This document shows positions 12,758-13,914 of a stretch of 13,914 nt of DNA, piece by piece; within the stretch, counting starts at the first letter, position 1, and each line of letters begins with the position of its first letter. The notes below the pieces were generated by a model that saw only the letters and a program-made list of their open reading frames with translations, did no database searches and was not told the origin of the DNA. The DNA is taken from assembly GCA_947175225.1 (NCBI GenBank), contig CAMWLX010000044.1, positions 1 to 13,914 on the forward strand, in the 5' to 3' direction. This stretch comes from an uncultured Porphyromonadaceae bacterium. GTDB taxonomy: Bacteria > Bacteroidota > Bacteroidia > Bacteroidales > Muribaculaceae. The position numbers and the translations under genes were made by a program.

Positions 12758-13910
12758 GTACTAACCCCTCCGCAATTCTCCTCGCCTCCTCGTTGGTGGC
12801 AATGAGTGTCTCCAGGTCCGGGTTGTCGCTCCAGCCGGTGGCTTCCATTGTCTTTTTGGCGATCAGTGGCATGTCTGTAAAGCGTATCCTCTTCTCAAGA
12901 AAAGCCTGCACTGCAATTTCATTAGCCGCGTTCAGAATGCATGGCATAGTGCCCCCTATATGAAGTGCATCGAATGCATACCCGAGCAAAGGGAATTTCT
13001 CCAAGTCAGGACGCTCGAATGTCAGGGTAGCATAGTCTTCAATGCGCATCGGCTTTGCATTTGTATGCAATCTTGTGGGGTAGGAGAGTGCATATCTGAT
13101 GGGTGTATGCATATCCGGGAGTCCAAGCTGAGCCTTCACGCTTCCGTCGCGGTATTCCACCATCGAATGTACGATCGACTGCGGATGAACTGCCACCTCT
13201 ATCTGCTCCGGGGTGCAGTCAAAAAGCCAGCGTGCTTCAATCATCTCGAATCCTTTGTTCATCATTGATGCAGAGTCGATAGTGACTTTTGCTCCCATAT
13301 CCCAATTCGGATGTTTCAGTGCATCAGCGGGAGTTACATTGTAAAGTTCCTCTTTCGACAATTTTCTGAAGGGACCTCCACTCGCCGTAAGAATGATCTT
13401 TCTCATCTCTTCACGGTTTTCCCCTACAAGGCATTGGAATATTGCAGAATGCTCACTATCTACCGGCACTATCTTCACTCCATATTTCTTCGTAAGCTCT
13501 GTTATCAGCTCGCCGGCTACTACAAGAGTCTCCTTGTTGGATAGGGCAATCGTCTTGCCGGCCTTGATTGCAGAAATTGTCGGAAGAAGGCCGCTGTAGC
13601 CTACCATCGCAGTCACCACCGTGTCTGTCTTGGGATGTGCAGCAGCTTCTTCTATAGATTTTGCTCCTGTAGCTACCTCAATTCCGCTCCCTTTCAAAGC
13701 CTCTCGAAGATTTTCATAATGTTCTTCCTCTCCAATCACTACGAGATCTGGACGGAACTTCAAAGCCTGCTCGGCAAGAAGTTTCCATTGGCGTCGCGCC
13801 GTCAGCACCGAAGCCCTGAAAAGCTCCGGATACTCAGCTATTATATCGAGAGTCTGGGTCCCGATACTTCCGGTAGATCCCAATACTCCTATATTTTTAA
13901 TCTCACTCAT
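12741..13910 (-). CDS. dxr: 1-deoxy-D-xylulose 5-phosphate reductoisomerase
   Basis: Dxr converts DXP to MEP, the second step of the MEP isoprenoid pathway, using NADPH and a divalent metal in the cytoplasm. The 389-aa protein has the dinucleotide-binding GSTGSIG at 11-17, NKETLV near 125 and the metal-binding D151 and E153 in PVDSEHSAIFQCL. It also has LTASGGPF, HPNWDMGAKVTIDSASMMNKGFEMIEARWLF (third metal ligand E222) and the NAANEIAV helix. All key residues are present. The start ATG is at 13910 and only 4 nt precede it in the window, so its promoter is not visible. The C-terminus (EGLVLMHNS) is unusual in that its last four residues and stop are encoded by the dispersed repeat, so it may have replaced the original end. 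Confidence 0.97.
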   Translation of the reverse strand: MSEIKNIGVLGSTGSIGTQTLDIIAEYPELFRASVLTARRQWKLLAEQALKFRPDLVVIGEEEHYENLREALKGSGIEVATGAKSIEEAAAHPKTDTVVTAMVGYSGLLPTISAIKAGKTIALSNKETLVVAGELITELTKKYGVKIVPVDSEHSAIFQCLVGENREEMRKIILTASGGPFRKLSKEELYNVTPADALKHPNWDMGAKVTIDSASMMNKGFEMIEARWLFDCTPEQIEVAVHPQSIVHSMVEYRDGSVKAQLGLPDMHTPIRYALSYPTRLHTNAKPMRIEDYATLTFERPDLEKFPLLGYAFDALHIGGTMPCILNAANEIAVQAFLEKRIRFTDMPLIAKKTMEATGWSDNPDLETLIATNEEARRIAEGLVLMHNS

Positions 13911-13914
13911 CTAT

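Overview
The window looks like chromosomal DNA of a Bacteroidales bacterium, most likely a gut lineage such as Muribaculaceae; that placement is inference. Three things support it. Promoters match the Bacteroidetes pattern TTTG-N20-TAnnTTTG and there are few Shine-Dalgarno sites. The gene families are typical of Bacteroidales: an exported M49 dipeptidyl peptidase III, a GH35 beta-galactosidase with a C-terminal carbohydrate-binding-like domain, a DUF4250-type small protein, and a HicA/HicB pair of the Bacteroidales kind. The genes dxr and rseP lie side by side, as is common in the phylum.

Layout. Positions 1-1500 are a sparse accessory-like stretch read on the minus strand. From right to left it holds a DUF4250-type protein (59 aa) with an intrinsic terminator beyond it, a 473-nt stretch with no convincing gene, an 89-aa four-cysteine protein, and a type II toxin-antitoxin pair. 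The pair is hicA (59 aa) and hicB, which runs off the left edge. hicA, the DUF4250-type gene and the visible part of hicB are short and easy to miss.

Positions 1610-4807 are a plus-strand cluster, probably an operon, led by a clear promoter. It contains an exported Ntn-type amidase, a two-helix membrane protein of unknown function, a hot-dog thioesterase, and the DNA-uptake protein gene dprA. Gaps are 2-19 nt.

Positions 4835-13910 are a long minus-strand series. Read in the direction of transcription it runs dxr (isoprenoid synthesis), rseP (site-2 protease), rlmI (23S rRNA methyltransferase), dipeptidyl peptidase III, a small AlkD/HEAT-like protein, and the GH35 beta-galactosidase. An intrinsic terminator ends the series in the gap it shares with convergent dprA. 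Housekeeping genes sit at the right and nutrient-scavenging exported enzymes at the left.

The most unusual structure lies between genes. A 33-nt AT-rich repeat occurs three times in the same orientation, each time at or just past the stop codon of a minus-strand gene. Two copies supply the stop codon itself (GH35 and dxr), and one forms part of a terminator hairpin. A cytosine-rich plus-strand tract (G-rich on the transcribed strand) separates rseP from a promoter almost touching rlmI. Two promoters lie so near their start codons that leaderless or near-leaderless mRNAs are likely. I see no CRISPR array, tRNA, rRNA, transposase or obvious new multi-gene system.
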